This document shows positions 15,378 through 24,177 of a DNA stretch of 64,000 nt, in pieces; positions within the stretch are counted from its first letter, which is position 1, and each line of letters opens with the position of its first letter. Origin of the DNA: CAYQSU01 sp964420325 (lineage in GTDB: Bacteria; Pseudomonadota; Alphaproteobacteria; Rhodospirillales; Defluviicoccaceae); contig CAYQSU010000006.1 of NCBI GenBank assembly GCA_964420325.1, positions 1-64,000 of the forward strand, written 5' to 3'. The translations under genes were made by a program, and so were the position numbers. The notes beneath the pieces were generated by a model that saw nothing but the letters and a program-made list of their open reading frames with translations, did not search any database and was not told the origin of the DNA.

Positions 15378-16529
15378 TCAGGGCGACGTCCACGATGCCG
15401 AGGCGAACGCGGCCAGCCTGCGAACCTCCCCTCTGACGGGGCCGAAGCGGGGCTGATCGGCAAGCGTCGTAAACCATGTCTCGCGCGGATCGCGGCCCTG
15501 ACGGTGATCCCAGCGCACGGCGCGAAGGACCGCTTCGGCGTCGGCGGGCAACCGATCCGGCAGGGGAAACCGGTTGAGCACGCCCCAGACGCCGGCCCAG
15601 CACCGGGCAACGGACCACGGATTGTAGCCGCCGCCGCCGAGCACGAGCAGCCTCTTCGCCATGGCCTCGACGCCGGCCACGGTCCGCCAGAGCGCCACGT
15701 TCGCAAGCCCGAGTCTGGTCATCGGATCGTCGGCGAGGGCATCGGCGCCGCACTGGAGAACGACCACTTCGGGATCGAACGCCTGGATCAGCGGCAGCAC
15801 GACGGCCTCGACGAGGAACTCCAACTCGCAGTCGTTGAAGTCGCGCGGCACCGGCAGGTTGCAGGCGGCGCCGCCTGCACGGTCGAAGACACCACCGGGA
15901 TCGGCGGTCAGCCCGTCGCCACGGGCCATCGGCCAGCGACCCGCCTCGTGGATCGACACCGTGAAGACGCGGCTTTCGTCGTGGAAAGCCTGCTGCACGC
16001 CGTCGCCGAAATGGGCGTCGAGATCGAGGTAGAAGACGCGGGTGAAACCAGCGTCGAGCAGCGACAGGATGGCAAGCACCGGATCGTTGAAGGTGCAAAA
16101 GCCGCTGGCCCGATCCCGCTGCCCGTGATGGGTGCCACCCGTCGGATTGTAGATCGTGCCGGCTCCGGCGGCGACCAGGCGTGCTCCGAGCAGCGAGGCG
16201 CCGCAGGCGGTTGCCGGCCGCCGGAACATCTCCGGATAGACGGGGTTGCCGTTGACGCCGAGGTTGAACCGCTTTCGATCATCCTCGGAGACGGCCTGCC
16301 GCGCTTCCGCGCGCCGCACGGCGGCGATGTACTCCCGCCCATGGTAGCGGGAAAGCTCACGAGGACCCGCGCATGGGCTCTCCAGATAGCTGGAGTCCGG
16401 CAGCCAGCCGAGGGAGCGAACGAGGTCGACCGTGAGCGAAACTCGCGGAATGGCAAGGGGATGACCTCTGGCATGCCGAGACGTGCGATAGATGTCGCTG
16501 GCGATCAGGCGCGGACGCTGCTGTTCCAT
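15378..16529 (-). CDS. Histone-deacetylase family hydrolase
   Basis: A 383-residue zinc hydrolase related to AcuC and class I/II histone deacetylases, which remove acyl groups from lysines or polyamines. The catalytic histidine pair is at 134-135 (GGTHHGQRDRASGFC). The zinc-site motif reads DLDAHFGDG (169-177): the ligands D171 and H173 are present, but the second histidine of the usual HHGDG is F174. A further acidic ligand is in CGADALADDPMTRLGL, and the transition-state tyrosine is in GGGGYNPWS. The bacterial substrate is unknown. The length is typical. Confidence 0.85.
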   Translation of the reverse strand: MEQQRPRLIASDIYRTSRHARGHPLAIPRVSLTVDLVRSLGWLPDSSYLESPCAGPRELSRYHGREYIAAVRRAEARQAVSEDDRKRFNLGVNGNPVYPEMFRRPATACGASLLGARLVAAGAGTIYNPTGGTHHGQRDRASGFCTFNDPVLAILSLLDAGFTRVFYLDLDAHFGDGVQQAFHDESRVFTVSIHEAGRWPMARGDGLTADPGGVFDRAGGAACNLPVPRDFNDCELEFLVEAVVLPLIQAFDPEVVVLQCGADALADDPMTRLGLANVALWRTVAGVEAMAKRLLVLGGGGYNPWSVARCWAGVWGVLNRFPLPDRLPADAEAVLRAVRWDHRQGRDPRETWFTTLADQPRFGPVRGEVRRLAAFASASWTSP

Positions 16530-16658
16530 TGCGCCGGGCTCCGCGGTGCGACCATGAGCGGCTGACCCAACGTCGTCGGTCGGCGCCGGTGCGTCAACAC
16601 ATCGATGCCGAACGGGATCGGAACGGCACAGGGCGCATGCCGCGGAATCGCCTTATTT

Positions 16659-16670
16659 CCCCATTTGGGG
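16659..16670. promoter_or_regulatory. CCCC-ATTT-GGGG palindrome (possible operator)
   Basis: Second perfect copy of the CCCC-RTTT-GGGG palindrome. Here its right half is also the TTGGGG -35 hexamer of a predicted promoter, so occupancy would be expected to affect transcription of the small ORF at 16701. Confidence 0.35.
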
Positions 16671-16693
16671 ATAAAGACGATCTGGTGTAGGAT
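16665..16693 (+). promoter_or_regulatory. Predicted promoter, possibly giving a leaderless transcript
   Basis: TTGGGG (16665-16670), a 17-base spacer, and TAGGAT (16688-16693). Transcription would start near 16700, at or next to the ATG at 16701. Confidence 0.4.
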
Positions 16694-16700
16694 AATTCTT

Positions 16701-16829
16701 ATGGGAGGTTCGCGCGTCAACAGGGAGCGGTTCGCGCTCGTTTCCTTCATCAAGGAGCGGTGGCACGGTGTCGTCGCCCTGCTCGTTGTCGGCACGGTTT
16801 GGATCGTCGTGACCATCCTTGGGCTGTAG
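16701..16829 (+). CDS. Putative 42-residue single-pass membrane protein
   Basis: A short frame starting at ATG 16701. It has a basic N-terminal half (NRERF, IKERWH) followed by one strongly hydrophobic helix (GVVALLVVGTVWIVVTILGL) that runs to the C-terminus, so it would be an inner-membrane tail-anchored peptide. No family recognised. Support comes from the predicted promoter directly in front and the charged-then-hydrophobic pattern; there is no Shine-Dalgarno before the ATG. An in-frame extension upstream to 16605 crosses the promoter and is less likely. Confidence 0.4.
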   Translation: MGGSRVNRERFALVSFIKERWHGVVALLVVGTVWIVVTILGL

Positions 16830-16973
16830 CCTCTCCTCTCTCCCTTTCATCGGGCGATCCCGCCGTCTCCTCCATGCCGGCGCCCCTCCCGTCGCGCCTG
16901 AGGATGCCGATGGTGCTCGCAACCGGCTTCGGAAACGCCCATACTGAGGCGGCGCGGGTCGAAAGGACAAACC

Positions 16974-17102
16974 ATGTCGCGCATCGTCACCGTGTTCCTG
17001 CTCGTTCTCGCTCTTGCGGCGACGACGGCTGGATGCGGCCGCAAGGGGGCGCCGGAGCATCCTCCGGGCTCGGACCACCCGCGGCCGTATCCGTCTCGGT
17101 AG
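16974..17102 (+). CDS. lptM: Small lipoprotein upstream of lysA (LptM/YifL-like)
   Basis: A 42-residue lipoprotein. The signal peptide (VFLLVLALAATTAG) ends in a lipobox whose lipidated cysteine is C21, followed by GRKGAPEHPPG, similar to the CGxKGPxxxP pattern of LptM/YifL. In Escherichia coli LptM assists maturation of the LptDE lipopolysaccharide translocon. Its place immediately before lysA is conserved in many proteobacteria; here the gap to lysA is 20 bases. The short tail and context support the call, although sequence evidence is limited by size. Confidence 0.75.
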   Translation: MSRIVTVFLLVLALAATTAGCGRKGAPEHPPGSDHPRPYPSR

Positions 17103-17122
17103 GGCGCGGGGGAGACGGCTCG

Positions 17123-18436
17123 GTGGATCACTTTCACTATCGGGGCGGCCGCCTGCATGCGGAATCGGTCGCGGTCGAGACGATCGCCGGGCAGGTCGGA
17201 ACACCGGTCTACGTCTATTCTACGGCGACACTCGAGCGCCACTTCCGCGTGTTCGCTGATGCCTTTCGGGGTCTCGAGCCGCTGATCTGCTATGCCGTCA
17301 AGGCCAACGCCAATCTGGCGGTCGTCCGCACCCTTGCCGGGCTCGGTGCCGGTGCCGATGTGGTCTCCGCCGGGGAGTTGCGGGTGGCCTTGGCCGCCAG
17401 CGTGCCGGCCGGCGCCATCGTCTTCTCGGGCGTCGGCAAGACGGCCGAGGAGATGGCCGCGGCGCTGCGCGCCGGTGTCCTGCAGATCAACGTCGAGTCG
17501 GAGCCGGAGCTCGCCGTGCTCTCCCAGGTGGCCCAGTCGCTCGGCGTCGAAGCGCCGGTCGCCATCCGCATCAACCCCGACGTCGACGCCGGCACCCACG
17601 CCATGATCACCACCGGCCGCCGCGAGAACAAGTTCGGCATCGAATGGACTGCCGCCCATGCCGTCTATGCCCGGGCCGCGGCGATGCCGGGCGTCCGTGT
17701 CGTGGGAGTCGCCGTCCATATCGGCTCGCAGCTCACCCACCTGGAGCCCTTCCGTCAGGCCTTTCACCGGCTTCGCGATCTCGTCGCGATGCTCCGCGCC
17801 GACGGCCACGCGATCACCCGCCTCGACCTCGGCGGAGGTCTCGGCATCCCTTACGGCGACGAGGCGGCGCCGGTGCCGACGCCCGAGGCGTATGCGCGAG
17901 TGGTGCGCCGTGCCGTTGGCGATCTCGGCTGCCAGCTGATCCTGGAGCCGGGTCGTCTGCTCGTCGGCAACGCCGGCATTCTCGTCGCGCGCGTCATCTG
18001 CGTGAAGGAGGGAGCGACCCGCACGTTCGTCATCGTCGACGCCGCGATGAACGACCTGATCCGGCCTGCTCTCTACGGGGCGTTCCACGCCGTCGTTCCG
18101 GTCAATGAACCGGCGGCCAACATCGAGCCGGTGCCGGTCGATATCGTCGGTCCGATCTGCGAATCGGGCGATACCTTCGCCTCGAACCGGTCGTTGCCGC
18201 CCATCCGAGCGGGCGATCTGGTCGCCTTCCGAACGGCCGGCGCCTACGGCGCGGTCATGGCATCCACCTACAACGTACGACCGCTGGTGCCGGAGGTGCT
18301 GGTGCGCGGCGAGGCCTATGCCGTCGTTCGCGATCGGATCGGAATCGAGGAGCTTCTGTTCCGCCAGCATCTTCCCGACTGGCTCGAGAGCCCCGCGATC
18401 AGAGAGGCATCGGCACGGGCGGGGACACCGGCATGA
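17123..18436 (+). CDS. lysA: Diaminopimelate decarboxylase
   Basis: A 437-residue PLP enzyme that makes L-lysine from meso-diaminopimelate. The PLP lysine is in CYAVKANANLAVV. Further landmarks are RINPDVDAGTHAMITTGRRE, KFGI, and AVHIGSQLT. The C-terminal half carries LDLGGGLGIPYG, EPGR, GPICESGD with the active-site cysteine, and FRTAGAYG. The GTG start at 17123 is chosen because it follows a GGGGGAG run by 8 bases; the frame is open far upstream but runs through lptM. It overlaps the next gene by 4 bases (ATGA). Confidence 0.96.
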   Translation: MDHFHYRGGRLHAESVAVETIAGQVGTPVYVYSTATLERHFRVFADAFRGLEPLICYAVKANANLAVVRTLAGLGAGADVVSAGELRVALAASVPAGAIVFSGVGKTAEEMAAALRAGVLQINVESEPELAVLSQVAQSLGVEAPVAIRINPDVDAGTHAMITTGRRENKFGIEWTAAHAVYARAAAMPGVRVVGVAVHIGSQLTHLEPFRQAFHRLRDLVAMLRADGHAITRLDLGGGLGIPYGDEAAPVPTPEAYARVVRRAVGDLGCQLILEPGRLLVGNAGILVARVICVKEGATRTFVIVDAAMNDLIRPALYGAFHAVVPVNEPAANIEPVPVDIVGPICESGDTFASNRSLPPIRAGDLVAFRTAGAYGAVMASTYNVRPLVPEVLVRGEAYAVVRDRIGIEELLFRQHLPDWLESPAIREASARAGTPA

Positions 18437-20919
18437 GCCGCAAGGAGACGTGGCGGTATCGGTGCCTACTCGTCGTCGCCCGCTTCGCGCTCTGGTGGGA
18501 GCAGCTGTGGCCGAGGCTGTGGCCCGTCGTCGGCGTCGTGGGCGTCTTTGCCGCCGTGGCGTTGGCCGATCTCCTTCCGGCGTTGCCCGGCTGGCTGCAC
18601 ATTGCCGTCCTGGCGTTGTTCGGAGCCGCCGTTGTTGGTTCTCTCAGCTGTTCCTTGCGGGGATGGCGCTCCGTCGATCGCGCCGACGCTCGCCATCGTC
18701 TCGAGCGGGACAGCGGCTGTCGGCATCGTCCGCTGACCGCGCTCGAGGATCGTTTGGCGGCAGGGGTCGGCGACCCGGCAGCGGAAGCGTTGTGGCGTCT
18801 GCATGTGCAGCGCCTCTCCGGCGTTGCCAGCGATATCTGCGTGCGACCGCCGTCGCCAGGAATGGCGCGACGGGAGCCTTTCGGCATCCGGGCGATCGTC
18901 ATGCTGCTCTTGATCATCGGCCTCGCGGCGGGCGCGCGGGAAGCGGACGTTCGCTTTGAGCGTGCCCTTCTGCCCCGGCTGACGGCCGAGCCGCAGACCC
19001 CACCCCGCGCGGAAATCTGGATCACGCCGCCGGCGTACACCCGCATGGCTCCCCTCTTCCTTCGCTGGGTGGATCCCGACACCCCGACAGGTCCGTCGGC
19101 TGCGAGCGCCCTCGCCGCCGATGGGATCGTCCGGGTGCCCGCAGGGAGCGCGCTGCTGGCCCAGGCGAGCGGTGTGGGGTCGCCTCCGACCCTGTCCGTC
19201 GGCACGGCCGAGACGACGTTCGCGGCGATCAGCGACCGCAAGGGCAACGCAGGCTACCAGGCAGAGACGGTGATCGGGGCGGGCGAGCATCTGGCGATCC
19301 GCACGGCAGGGCGCGATCTCGCCCGCTGGCGGTTGCAGGTCATTGCCGACACGCCGCCGGAGGTCGGTTTCGCCAGCGTCCCCGTGGCGACGGCGGACGC
19401 CTCGTTCGACGTCGCCTACCGAGCGGTCGATGACTACGGCGTGATCGCGGTGACGGCCGTGCTGCGGCGGACGAACGGCCCGTCGCCGGCCACAGCCGAG
19501 AGCGAGATCCGCCTGCCGCTCCCCCTCTCGTTGCCCGGGGCGGAAGCCGTTGACGGCCGCGCGTTGCACGATCTCGCCGCGCATTCGTGGGCCGGCCATC
19601 CGGTTCACATCCATCTCGAGGCGGAGGATGCCGCCGGACAGATCGGCTACGGCGCCGGCACGGACTTCGTGCTGCCCGAACGCAGCTTCGCTCACCCCGT
19701 CGCGCGGGCGTTGATCGCCGAGCGGAAGCGCCTCGACGACGGGTCGGCGGAGTCACGCACGACCGTCGCCGATGTGCTGGCCGAGATCGCCACCCGCCCC
19801 GACCACTTCGCCAACGACTTGGTCGTATCGCTGGCGCTGGCCGTCGCCACGTCGCGATTGCTCCACGACCGGACGGCCGTCGCCGTGCCGTCGGTCCGCG
19901 ACCTCCTTTGGGAAACCGCCTTGCGGATCGAGCATGGCGACGTTCCGATGGCCGAACAGCGTTTTCGTGACTTGAGTCAGCGCCTGTGGGAGGCGCTCCG
20001 CCGCGATGCGGAGCAGGCCGAGATCGAGCGCCTGTTGGATGAGCTGTCTCGGGCGCTCGACGAGTATCTCGCGGCCGTCGCCGCCGAGATGTCCCGCAAA
20101 GGCATTCCTGAGGCGTCCCTCCCGCCATCGGCGAACGTGCTTCGCAGCGACGACCTCAAGAACCTGATCGAGATGGCGCGCGAGATGGCGCTCTCCGGCG
20201 CCCGCGACGGCGCGCGCAGGCTCCTCGGCGAGTTGCAGCGGCTGCTCGATGACCTTCGCGCCGGTCTCAACGCCAGCCAGTCCGCCAAGGAGCTTCTCGA
20301 GGCGCAACGGCTGATGAACGCCCTTCGCGCGCTGGGCGACGAGCAGCAGAAGCTGCTCGACCAGACCTATCGACGACTTCAGCAACTGCGGCGACAGGAG
20401 GGCCGGGGACAGCCCGGCGAGTCGGATGCGACCGCTGGCGAGAAGGCGGCCGGCCAACAGCGCCTGCGCCATCAGCTGGGCGACCTGATGCTGAACTTCG
20501 ACGCGCTCTTGGGGGGCATTCCGGGGACTCTCGGCAAGGCCGATCGGGCGATGAAGAGGGCCGTCGACGCCTTGGACAAGGGGCGCTTGGGCGACGCAAT
20601 TCCCGGCCAGACCGAGGCCGTCGATCTCCTGCGGCAGGCCGCCGAGCAGGCGGGGCGAATGCTCGCCGAGCGCATCGGCGCCTTCCCGGGCGTGTTCGCC
20701 GAGGATCCCGACGAATCCCGTCAGGGGCAAGGCGATCCGTTCGGCCGCTTCGGCGGCGGCAATTCCCGAGGCTTCAGCCTCGGCGACGTCAGGATCCCCG
20801 ATCAGATGGAGATGCGCCGCGTGGAGGAGATCCTCCGCGAACTCAGGCGCCGAGCCGGCGAGATCGAGCGTCCCCGCCTTGAGCGCCTCTACATCGACCG
20901 GCTTCTCCGGCGGTTCTGA
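18433..20919 (+). CDS. TIGR02302/DUF4175 family membrane protein
   Basis: An 828-residue protein. The N-terminus carries two or three membrane helices (LWPVVGVVGVFAAVALADLL, LHIAVLALFGAAVVGSL, and one near residue 157). A large domain with beta-rich segments follows, then a long charged coiled-coil region (about residues 500-720) rich in Glu, Arg and Leu. The C-terminus ends with a conserved block (LGDVRIPDQMEMRRVEEILREL). This architecture and the position next to lysA match the alphaproteobacterial TIGR02302 family, whose function is unknown. Translationally coupled to lysA. Confidence 0.88.
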   Translation: MSRKETWRYRCLLVVARFALWWEQLWPRLWPVVGVVGVFAAVALADLLPALPGWLHIAVLALFGAAVVGSLSCSLRGWRSVDRADARHRLERDSGCRHRPLTALEDRLAAGVGDPAAEALWRLHVQRLSGVASDICVRPPSPGMARREPFGIRAIVMLLLIIGLAAGAREADVRFERALLPRLTAEPQTPPRAEIWITPPAYTRMAPLFLRWVDPDTPTGPSAASALAADGIVRVPAGSALLAQASGVGSPPTLSVGTAETTFAAISDRKGNAGYQAETVIGAGEHLAIRTAGRDLARWRLQVIADTPPEVGFASVPVATADASFDVAYRAVDDYGVIAVTAVLRRTNGPSPATAESEIRLPLPLSLPGAEAVDGRALHDLAAHSWAGHPVHIHLEAEDAAGQIGYGAGTDFVLPERSFAHPVARALIAERKRLDDGSAESRTTVADVLAEIATRPDHFANDLVVSLALAVATSRLLHDRTAVAVPSVRDLLWETALRIEHGDVPMAEQRFRDLSQRLWEALRRDAEQAEIERLLDELSRALDEYLAAVAAEMSRKGIPEASLPPSANVLRSDDLKNLIEMAREMALSGARDGARRLLGELQRLLDDLRAGLNASQSAKELLEAQRLMNALRALGDEQQKLLDQTYRRLQQLRRQEGRGQPGESDATAGEKAAGQQRLRHQLGDLMLNFDALLGGIPGTLGKADRAMKRAVDALDKGRLGDAIPGQTEAVDLLRQAAEQAGRMLAERIGAFPGVFAEDPDESRQGQGDPFGRFGGGNSRGFSLGDVRIPDQMEMRRVEEILRELRRRAGEIERPRLERLYIDRLLRRF

Positions 20920-20921
20920 GT

Positions 20922-21767
20922 TCAGGCGTTGCCGTCGCGGGCGGCAAAGGTCACCTTGATGCGCCTCGCCGTCGCTGCGGGATTGCCGAGCCGCGCCGTG
21001 AAGTCGAAGCGCTGGCCGGGCGCGAGTGTATCGCGGTCGGGTGGCACCATGATGGCCTGCAGTTCGTCGTCGTCGGCATCGAACAGCGCCACACGAATCA
21101 GCGGCACGGGCCTCATGTCGTGGTCGACATTGGTGACCGAGCCGGCGACGACGAGAACCTCGCCGTCGTCGGTCTGCTCGCGGGAGGAAGTGACGTCGAC
21201 GATGTTGAGGCCGGCTCCCACCGCTTCCGCGGGGAACCCCAGCATCGCGTACACAGGGGCGGCTGCAGGTACGATCGACACCACGGCATCGCGAGCCAGC
21301 GCCAGGAGGCCCGCGACGATGACGACGACGGCCAAAAGCGACGCGGCAACGGCGGCAGCGGGGCGGCGCGCCTTGCGCCGGACCGGGCCGGTCTTGCTCG
21401 GCGCCGGCCTTGCCAGCACCGAGGGGATCGGTTCAGGCTCTTCGAGGTCAGATACCGCGGGCTCACGGTCCGTGGCTGCGCTCACCTCGGGTTCCGGCTC
21501 GACCTGGCTGAACAGCTCCTCCTCCGGCGTCGGCCCGGGCGCCGGAGCGACAGGCGCCGAAGCCTGTGGTGCCGGTTCGTACCCCCGCAAAGCAGTCGTT
21601 GCGGCCCGCGTTGCGGCGCGCCGGGGCAATGCCGTCTCACTCACCGGAGGCCCCGCCTGCAGCCACTGGTGCCCGCAATGGGAACATCTCACGGTTCGGC
21701 CCGATGTGCCGATCACTGCAGGATCGACATCGTACTGCGCCGAACAGCGGGGGCAGATGATTATCAT
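20922..21767 (-). CDS. Zinc-ribbon (MJ0042) and DUF3426 membrane protein
   Basis: A 281-residue protein in three parts. An N-terminal zinc ribbon has two CxxC knuckles (CPRC and CSHC, residues 5-30). A Pro/Glu/Ala-rich linker follows, then one membrane helix (AAVAASLLAVVVIVAGLLAL, about 150-170) and a C-terminal DUF3426 beta domain predicted to be outside the cytoplasm. The start is taken at ATG 21767, which places the zinc ribbon at the N-terminus; a GTG lies one codon earlier. It is divergent from ftsE, an arrangement common in alphaproteobacteria. The role is unknown. It converges with TIGR02302, with only 2 bases between the ends. Confidence 0.85.
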   Translation of the reverse strand: MIIICPRCSAQYDVDPAVIGTSGRTVRCSHCGHQWLQAGPPVSETALPRRAATRAATTALRGYEPAPQASAPVAPAPGPTPEEELFSQVEPEPEVSAATDREPAVSDLEEPEPIPSVLARPAPSKTGPVRRKARRPAAAVAASLLAVVVIVAGLLALARDAVVSIVPAAAPVYAMLGFPAEAVGAGLNIVDVTSSREQTDDGEVLVVAGSVTNVDHDMRPVPLIRVALFDADDDELQAIMVPPDRDTLAPGQRFDFTARLGNPAATARRIKVTFAARDGNA

Positions 21768-21887
21768 CACGAGCAAGGTATACTGATTTCGCGTGTTTAT
21801 AGGCTTGACACCTGCGCGGCGCAAGCGAGGCTCGAATGTGGCGTCTGTTGGTGCATCGGTGACAGGTGGCGGGGAAGCGCGAGCAGC

Positions 21888-22649
21888 ATGCTGACTGCCG
21901 ACGGGTCCCGAGAGGTCATGCGCTTCCAAAACGTGGGGCTCCGCTACGGCCCCGGCCCGGAAATCCTGCACGATGTATCCTGCGTGCTTGAAGCCGGCTC
22001 CTTCCATTTCCTCACCGGGCGAAGCGGCGCCGGCAAGACCTCGCTCCTTCGCTTGATGTACCTGGACATGCGGCCGACACGGGGGTTGATCACGGTGTTC
22101 GGCCACGACATCGCATCGACCCCGCGAGCTTCATTGCCGAACCTGCGGCGCCGGATCGGCGTCGTTTTCCAGGATTTCCGGCTTCTTCCGCATCTCTCGG
22201 CCTTCGAGAACGTGGCGCTGCCGCTCCGCATCGCCGGCCTCGAAGAAGACGAGATTCGCCAGCACGTGGTCGAGCTCTTGACGTGGGTCGGCCTCCGCAA
22301 TCAGATGCGGGCGCGACCTTCGACGCTGTCCGGCGGTGAGCAGCAGCTGGTGGCCATTGCCCGCGCGGTCATCGGCCGGCCCGACCTGCTCCTTGCCGAC
22401 GAGCCGACGGGCAACGTCGACGATCGCATGGCGATGCGTCTCATGTATCTGTTCGAGGAGCTCAACCGTCTGGGCACCACGGTCGTCATCGCCACCCATA
22501 ACGAGGCCATCGTGTCGCGACTTCGACACCCGCGGTTGCGTCTCGAGGCCGGAGCGCTGGCGAGCGAAGACGCCTTGGCCGTCCGCTTGCCGGGACGGGA
22601 GGCGGCGACCGCCGCGAACGCTCCATCGTCGCGCAGGACCGAAGCCTAG
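21888..22649 (+). CDS. ftsE: Cell-division ATP-binding protein FtsE
   Basis: A 253-residue ABC ATPase that partners FtsX at the septum to control peptidoglycan hydrolases. Walker A is GRSGAGKT (residues 44-51), the Q-loop is in VVFQDFRLLPHL, the signature is LSGGEQQ, Walker B is LLLADEPTG, and the switch histidine is in IATH. ATG 21888 is preferred (GGGGAAG about 10 bases upstream); ATG 21918 is an alternative whose AGAGG is only 2 bases away. The stop codon directly abuts the ftsX ATG. Confidence 0.95.
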   Translation: MLTADGSREVMRFQNVGLRYGPGPEILHDVSCVLEAGSFHFLTGRSGAGKTSLLRLMYLDMRPTRGLITVFGHDIASTPRASLPNLRRRIGVVFQDFRLLPHLSAFENVALPLRIAGLEEDEIRQHVVELLTWVGLRNQMRARPSTLSGGEQQLVAIARAVIGRPDLLLADEPTGNVDDRMAMRLMYLFEELNRLGTTVVIATHNEAIVSRLRHPRLRLEAGALASEDALAVRLPGREAATAANAPSSRRTEA

Positions 22650-23531
22650 ATGTTCACCGCCGGCCGCACCTTGCCCCTGACGACGGAGCCCCAGGGACGC
22701 TTGTTGCCGTGGCTCGTCGCCTTCATGATGTATTTGGCAGGGCTTTCGATCGCCGGCCTGTTCTTGCTGGCCGACGTGACGTCGACCTGGGAGCGCGGCC
22801 TGAAGAACCGGCTTACGGTCGAAATCCCCGCGCCGGCGATGCCCGGTGCCGCCGACGCCGCAGTCCGGTCCGCACTCCAGATCGTTCTCGCCGCCCCCGG
22901 GGTCGAGGCCGCTGCGATCGTTCCCGAGACCGAGATGCTCGCGTTGCTGCGACCGTGGCTGGGTGGCGTGGTCACCGCCGACGAGTTGCCGCTTCCGACG
23001 CTCATCGACGTCACCGCGAAGCCTGGGGCCCGCATCGATGCCGGACTGCTCGGCGCCCGGCTAGAAGCGGCGGTCGCCGGCGCCCGGGTGGATGATCACG
23101 ACGCATGGGCGACGCATCTCGTCCGGCTGTTTCGCACTGTCGAGGTCCTGGCGCTGATCATCGTAGCGGCGATCACTTTGGCCACGGTGGGCTCGGTTGT
23201 GATGGCTACCCGTGCCGGCCTTGCCATCCATCGGGACAGCATCGAGGTTCTCCATCTGATCGGAGCGCAGGACGCCTTCATCGCCCGTCAATTTGCCGGG
23301 CAGGCTTTCCGCTGCGGCCTTGTCGGCGGCCTGTTCGGCCTTGCGCTTGTCGTCGCCAGCCTGATGGGGCTCGACCTGCTTGCGACACGCCTGCAGAACG
23401 GACCGTTTCCCGACCCTTCGCTGGGTCCCGCAGCGTGGGCTGCCCTCGGGGCGCTGCCGATCATCATCGCCGGGCTGACCATGGTCACCGCGAGGGCGAC
23501 CGTCATGCGCTCCCTCGCGCCCATGTTGTAG
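22650..23531 (+). CDS. ftsX: Cell-division permease FtsX
   Basis: A 293-residue FtsX-type permease. One N-terminal membrane helix (WLVAFMMYLAGLSIAGLFLLA) leads into a ~100-residue periplasmic domain, followed by three C-terminal helices (LALIIVAAITLATVGSVVMA, CGLVGGLFGLALVVASLMG, WAALGALPIIIAGLTMV). The cytoplasmic loop HRDSIEVLHLIGAQDAFIARQF is the typical FtsX coupling motif. It begins immediately after ftsE, so the two are translated together. Confidence 0.93.
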   Translation: MFTAGRTLPLTTEPQGRLLPWLVAFMMYLAGLSIAGLFLLADVTSTWERGLKNRLTVEIPAPAMPGAADAAVRSALQIVLAAPGVEAAAIVPETEMLALLRPWLGGVVTADELPLPTLIDVTAKPGARIDAGLLGARLEAAVAGARVDDHDAWATHLVRLFRTVEVLALIIVAAITLATVGSVVMATRAGLAIHRDSIEVLHLIGAQDAFIARQFAGQAFRCGLVGGLFGLALVVASLMGLDLLATRLQNGPFPDPSLGPAAWAALGALPIIIAGLTMVTARATVMRSLAPML

Positions 23532-23534
23532 GCG

Positions 23535-24170
23535 ATGATCGACACCGCCGGCGCCCTGGTTCGCAACGGAAGGAAGCGGTCCGTATCGTTCGCCCTCGTG
23601 TCACTCGCCGTGCTTGCGGCGGCCTGGCTCGTCGGCCTCGTCGCATTCGTTCGGCATATCCCGTCGGAGGTCGGAGACACCGATACGCTGACCGACGCGA
23701 TCGTCGTCCTCACGGGTGGCAGTCAGCGGCTCGACACCGGCTTCAGGCTTCTCGCCGACAACAAGGCCAGCCGGGTATTCGTCTCCGGCGTGTTCCGCGG
23801 CGTGGACACCGATCAATTGTTGAAGGCCATGCCGGACGCGTCGTCCGAGTTGGCGTGCTGCATCGAGACCGGACATGGAGCCGCGAACACCGCCGGCAAT
23901 GCCGCGGAGACCGCCGCATGGATGCGCCGGCACGGCTACAGTACGCTTAGGCTGGTCACGGGCAGCTACCACATGCCGCGAAGTCTGCTCGAGTTCCGCT
24001 TCGTCCTGCCGGAAGCCAAGGTGATTCCGCACCCGGTGTTCCCGGAGGCGGTCAAGCTCGACCAGTGGTGGCAATCGCCTGGGACGGCGGGCCTGGTCAT
24101 CAGCGAGTACAACAAGTATCTGCTGGCCTGGGTGCGCCACATGTTCGCGGATTCGGCGCAGTCGTCGTGA
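23535..24170 (+). CDS. YdcF/ElyC-type DUF218 membrane protein
   Basis: A 211-residue protein with one N-terminal membrane helix (FALVSLAVLAAAWLVGLVAF) and a DUF218 domain. The acidic motif DAIVVLTGGSQRLDTGFRLL, the GHGAANTAGNAAETA segment and VTGSYHMPRSLLEF match the family. Relatives (ElyC, SanA, YdcF) affect envelope integrity, but the reaction is unknown. It starts 4 bases after ftsX and precedes plsC by 7 bases, so it is in the ftsEX operon. Confidence 0.88.
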   Translation: MIDTAGALVRNGRKRSVSFALVSLAVLAAAWLVGLVAFVRHIPSEVGDTDTLTDAIVVLTGGSQRLDTGFRLLADNKASRVFVSGVFRGVDTDQLLKAMPDASSELACCIETGHGAANTAGNAAETAAWMRRHGYSTLRLVTGSYHMPRSLLEFRFVLPEAKVIPHPVFPEAVKLDQWWQSPGTAGLVISEYNKYLLAWVRHMFADSAQSS

Positions 24171-24177
24171 ACGCACC

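Noticed and set aside
15282..16565. A 427-codon plus-strand frame opposite the deacetylase gene
   Set aside because: GC-driven antisense frame without recognisable motifs; the minus-strand gene has intact catalytic residues.
21768..22106. A 113-codon upstream extension of the zinc-ribbon gene
   Set aside because: It would run antisense into ftsE and place the zinc ribbon internally; the family normally begins at the CPxC knuckle, matching ATG 21767.
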